From Pedosphaera sp. (GTDB taxonomy: Bacteria; Verrucomicrobiota; Verrucomicrobiae; Limisphaerales; Pedosphaeraceae), in assembly GCA_028293265.1 (NCBI GenBank), contig JAQGPB010000092.1, positions 1 to 8,268 on the forward strand: DNA of 8,268 bases, written 5' to 3'. The notes beneath the pieces were generated by a model that did not search any database, was not told the DNA's origin, and saw only the letters and a list, made by a program, of their open reading frames with translations. Both the position numbers and the translations under genes were made by a program. Below are positions 5,621 through 8,268 of this stretch, piece after piece (the stretch's first letter is position 1; the number at the start of each line of letters is the position of its first letter).

Positions 5621-7600
5621 GTGCCAACCCACTCCACGCCACCTCAGCCTTTGGAAGCCAGTCCGGTCGTCCCGGTGACCGGACCGCCCGTTCCCCAAAG
5701 CTGGCTGGAAGGCGGAATGACGGTGCTGGACCCGGCAGGCGGCATAGCCGAGGTAAATGAACCGCTCGCGAACTGGCTCGGCCGCCCGCGTTCTGAATTG
5801 GTGGGACAGGCGCAATCGTTCTGGGAAATGCTTGGACTGTTTTCGCCGCCCTGGCTCGAAATTTTGGCGCCAGCCGCCACCAGCCGCTCCCCGTTCGAGC
5901 GGCTCAGCCTCAAGCTGCCCGCCACCGATTCCCAACCGGCGCAATGGTTCCTGCTGGAATTGGCGCGCGCCAAGACCGGCACTTTCGTCCGCTTGAACTC
6001 GATGCTGCCGCCGCTCCCCGAGTTGGAGGAGGGCATCTGGGACGAACATCTGCGCACGGCCCCGGCCCGGCGCGAGTTGTTCGTCCGGCTGTTGCGCGCC
6101 GAGTCGCAATTGGACCGCCTGATGCGCCGCTGGCCCTGCGTGATCTTCAGCCAGCGGCCGGACTTCAGCCTGCAATTTGTGAGTCCCAACATTGAGACGC
6201 TGACCGGCGTCTCGGCGGCGGATTGGACCAGTCAGCCGCGCCGTTTCTGGGAACTCGTCCACGAAGCCGATGCCGCTGAATTGCAGCAGCAGTTCCGGCG
6301 CGGGGTGCAGACCGGCGCGGACATCACCAGCACCTATCGCATTCGCCACGCCCTCACCGGCCGCGTCGCCTATATTCTCGAACAACGCCAGCCGACGGTC
6401 AGCCAAAGCGGTCTCTTGCTGGGCTACGAGGTGGTCTGGTTGGACGTGACGCGCCAGACCATCGCTGAAAAACGCCTTTCGACGGCTGCGTGGAAGGAGA
6501 CGCTCGCGGTGCTGACGCTCGGCATGGCGCATGATTTTCGCAACATCATGGCCGGCATCCATTCGCTGAGCGAATCGTATCATGCGCAGGTGAAGCCGGA
6601 CCATCCTTTCGAGGAAGGTCTCGGGCTCATCAAAAAAAGTTCGCTGCAGGCGAGCCAGTTGGTGCAGCGCATGATCACGCTGCACCTCGGGAAAACCGGC
6701 GAACGGAATTTTCATGACTTGAACGAGATCGCCCGTGATTTGGTCGAGCTGGTGGGCAAGATTCTTCCGCGCCGGATTCGCGTGGGCACGGAAATGGCCG
6801 CAAAACCCCTGCCCGTCTATGTGGACCTGGTGGAACTCCGGCAGGTGGTGATCAATTTGCTGCTGAACGCAGCCGATGCGATGCCCCAGGGCGGGAATCT
6901 CATGTTGCGCACCTCCCGCCACGAAACCCCGCCCAATTTGGAGCATTCAAAAGGTGTTTCACCACGGCTCCCATGCGTCTGCCTGACCATTCAAGACACC
7001 GGCTCCGGCATCAAGGAGCGCCATCTGGCTTCCATTTTCGACCCCTTCTTCACCACCAAATCCAAAGGTTCGGGGCTGGGGCTCTACAACGCGGCCATTG
7101 CCGTGGAGAAACATAAGGGCGCGATTTCGGTCGAATCGCAGGAGGGTGTTGGGACAAGTTTTCATGTCTGGCTGCCGGAGGCTGATTTCTCGGAATCAGA
7201 CGGGGCGGCGACGGATGCGCCGTTAAAAACCGCCCAGCGACGGAGCCTGCTGCTGCTGGGGCAGTCGGGCGAGGTGCTCGACAAAACCGCCGAATATTTG
7301 CGCTCGCATAATTATCATGTCGTCGTGGCCACCGCCGCCGAATGCCTGCCGGAATTGCTGGAATCGGGCGATTATCAGTTTGCCGGCGTTTTGCTGCTGG
7401 CCGAGCCAAATGACCGCGCCATGCCCGAGATGCTGGAGAGCGTGCGCCAGCAGAAGCCGGAACTCAAAGTGGCCTTGAAACTCGCCGGTTGCAGCCCGGA
7501 CGATATGAACACCCAGATCCTGCAGCGCGTTGATCTGCTCTTGAACCAGGATATGCCCGAAGCCGAGGCGCTCGCCAAATTGGAATCACTCTTAAGCTGA
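5621..7600 (+). CDS. NtrB-like PAS hybrid-type histidine kinase with degenerate receiver
   Basis: 659 residues, soluble. A Pro-rich leader (1-27) precedes PAS domain 1 (about 28-127, MTVLDPAGGIAEVNEPLANWLG) and PAS domain 2 (about 163-283, ending in WLDVTRQ). The kinase core has the H-box LTLGMAHDFRNIMAGI (H304), N-box NLLLNAADAMPQGG (N416), DTGSGI (459-464), FDPFFTTK (473-480) and GSGLGL (483-488), the pattern of the NtrB-like HPK4 group. Residues 541-658 have the length and secondary-structure rhythm of a receiver, but the acidic pocket is gone (LLLLGQSGEV), the acceptor position reads LLLAEPN, and the terminal Lys is replaced (LLNQDM). It probably phosphorylates the regulator 10 bases downstream. 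The start is GTG: an in-frame TGA at 5606-5608 leaves little room upstream. An ATG at 5717 (Met33), preceded by a GGAAGG motif, is an alternative that would drop only the leader and the first helix of PAS 1. Confidence 0.88.
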   Translation: MPTHSTPPQPLEASPVVPVTGPPVPQSWLEGGMTVLDPAGGIAEVNEPLANWLGRPRSELVGQAQSFWEMLGLFSPPWLEILAPAATSRSPFERLSLKLPATDSQPAQWFLLELARAKTGTFVRLNSMLPPLPELEEGIWDEHLRTAPARRELFVRLLRAESQLDRLMRRWPCVIFSQRPDFSLQFVSPNIETLTGVSAADWTSQPRRFWELVHEADAAELQQQFRRGVQTGADITSTYRIRHALTGRVAYILEQRQPTVSQSGLLLGYEVVWLDVTRQTIAEKRLSTAAWKETLAVLTLGMAHDFRNIMAGIHSLSESYHAQVKPDHPFEEGLGLIKKSSLQASQLVQRMITLHLGKTGERNFHDLNEIARDLVELVGKILPRRIRVGTEMAAKPLPVYVDLVELRQVVINLLLNAADAMPQGGNLMLRTSRHETPPNLEHSKGVSPRLPCVCLTIQDTGSGIKERHLASIFDPFFTTKSKGSGLGLYNAAIAVEKHKGAISVESQEGVGTSFHVWLPEADFSESDGAATDAPLKTAQRRSLLLLGQSGEVLDKTAEYLRSHNYHVVVATAAECLPELLESGDYQFAGVLLLAEPNDRAMPEMLESVRQQKPELKVALKLAGCSPDDMNTQILQRVDLLLNQDMPEAEALAKLESLLS

Positions 7601-7610
7601 AAAAATCATC

Positions 7611-8268
7611 ATGCAAGCGGAAACAACCACGGTGAAAGAACTGGGTCACCCGATCCTGATTGTGGATGACGAGGAAATCGTGCTGGTGGCGTTGCGCGAC
7701 ACGCTCTTGCGCGAGGGCTACAGGGTGGTCGCTTCGCCGCACGCTGTCCATGCCTTGAGCATCCTCAAGGCACAACAATTCTCCGTCGTGATTACCGACC
7801 AGCAGATGCCGCTCGTGACGGGCCTGGAATTCTTGGCGCAGGTGAAGCAAATCCAGCCCAATGCCACGCGCATCCTCATCACCGCCGTGCTGAGCCTGGG
7901 CACGGTGATTGATGCCATCAATAAGGGGGAGATTTACCGGTTCGTGGTCAAGCCGTGGCTGCGCGAAGAATTGCTGGCCACGGTGAAGAACGCCGTCCAA
8001 CGTTTCGACCTGATCAACCACAATGAGCGGTTGCACGCCGAAACCGTGGCGATGAACGGGCAGCTCGCCCGGTTGAACCAGGAACTCGAAGCACAGATCA
8101 GGAAAGTCGCGGAGCAAAACCAACGGCTGGAACAACTTGCGATGGCGCAGGAGGAGAATTTTCGTCAATCGGTGGAACTCTGCGTACAGACCATGCAGAC
8201 GTTTTATCCGACGCTTGGCAGCCAGGCGCGGCGCGTTTTTGAACTTTGTTCGGCGATGGCCCAAGGCC
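7611..8268 (+). CDS. RpfG-like response regulator: receiver plus HD-type output (partial)
   Basis: Open from ATG 7611 to the window edge, 219 codons visible. Residues 14-130 are an intact receiver: D19-D20 in ILIVDDEE, phospho-acceptor D63 in VVITDQQMP, switch T91 in ILITAV, and K114 in the FVVKPW motif typical of receivers joined to HD-GYP domains. A charged, Gln/Glu-rich coiled coil follows (about 136-183). From 184 the sequence FRQSVELCVQTMQTF...ARRVFELCSAMA resembles the first two helices of HD/HD-GYP phosphohydrolases, where aHxxRV motif is usual; here that His is replaced (SQARRV, Q205). HD-GYP proteins degrade cyclic di-GMP, a second messenger that controls the shift between motility and attachment. 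Whether this one is active depends on the HD and GYP motifs outside the window. It lies 10 bases after the second kinase gene and is its likely partner. Confidence 0.85.
   Translation, partial: MQAETTTVKELGHPILIVDDEEIVLVALRDTLLREGYRVVASPHAVHALSILKAQQFSVVITDQQMPLVTGLEFLAQVKQIQPNATRILITAVLSLGTVIDAINKGEIYRFVVKPWLREELLATVKNAVQRFDLINHNERLHAETVAMNGQLARLNQELEAQIRKVAEQNQRLEQLAMAQEENFRQSVELCVQTMQTFYPTLGSQARRVFELCSAMAQG

Noticed and set aside
5540..6946. 468-residue open frame on the minus strand
   Set aside because: It is opposite the second kinase and the gap before it. The translation is rich in His, Gln, Arg and Gly with no recognisable motif, as expected of a shadow frame.
7464..8264. 266-residue minus-strand frame at the right edge
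   Set aside because: It is opposite the receiver-HD regulator, which has all receiver residues in frame on the + strand.

Overview
This is a moderately GC-rich bacterial window in which all supported genes lie on the + strand. It holds the tail of a flagellar assembly operon followed by a dense signal-transduction cluster. No RNA gene, transposase, CRISPR array or phage gene was seen. The gene mix (flagellar chaperones, a double-domain KaiC-like ATPase, multi-PAS soluble histidine kinases, a receiver-HD-type regulator) and the lack of Shine-Dalgarno motifs at the gene starts would fit a free-living member of the Verrucomicrobia or a related phylum. That assignment is inference from gene style, not from a marker gene.

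Positions 1-1142 carry three short, tightly spaced genes: a FlgM-like anti-sigma factor, the flagellin export chaperone FliS, and a FlgN/FliT-type coiled-coil chaperone. Eight codons of an upstream gene may end at position 26. Positions 1143-1507 have no gene but are rich in structure: a hairpin straddling the last stop codon, a perfect 9-bp hairpin at 1204-1225, a convincing intrinsic terminator at 1301-1342, then a candidate promoter with a 12-bp perfect palindrome just before the next gene. This reads as the boundary between two transcription units.

Positions 1508-5387 form one unit: a KaiC-like protein with two RecA/KaiC ATPase domains, a soluble PAS-PAS histidine kinase whose start overlaps it, and a stand-alone CheY/Rcp1-type receiver. 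No kaiA or kaiB is present. A 233-base gap with a weak terminator candidate follows.

Positions 5621-8268 hold a second unit: a NtrB-like PAS histidine kinase with a degenerate C-terminal receiver, and, 10 bases later, a response regulator with receiver, coiled coil and the start of an HD-GYP-like region, cut by the window edge.

A likely reading is that the KaiC-like ATPase feeds or gates the first kinase, which phosphorylates the small receiver, while the second kinase signals to the receiver-HD protein. None of the visible proteins has a DNA-binding domain, so outputs probably act by protein contact or second messenger. A link between this signalling and the adjacent flagellar genes is possible but rests on proximity only.
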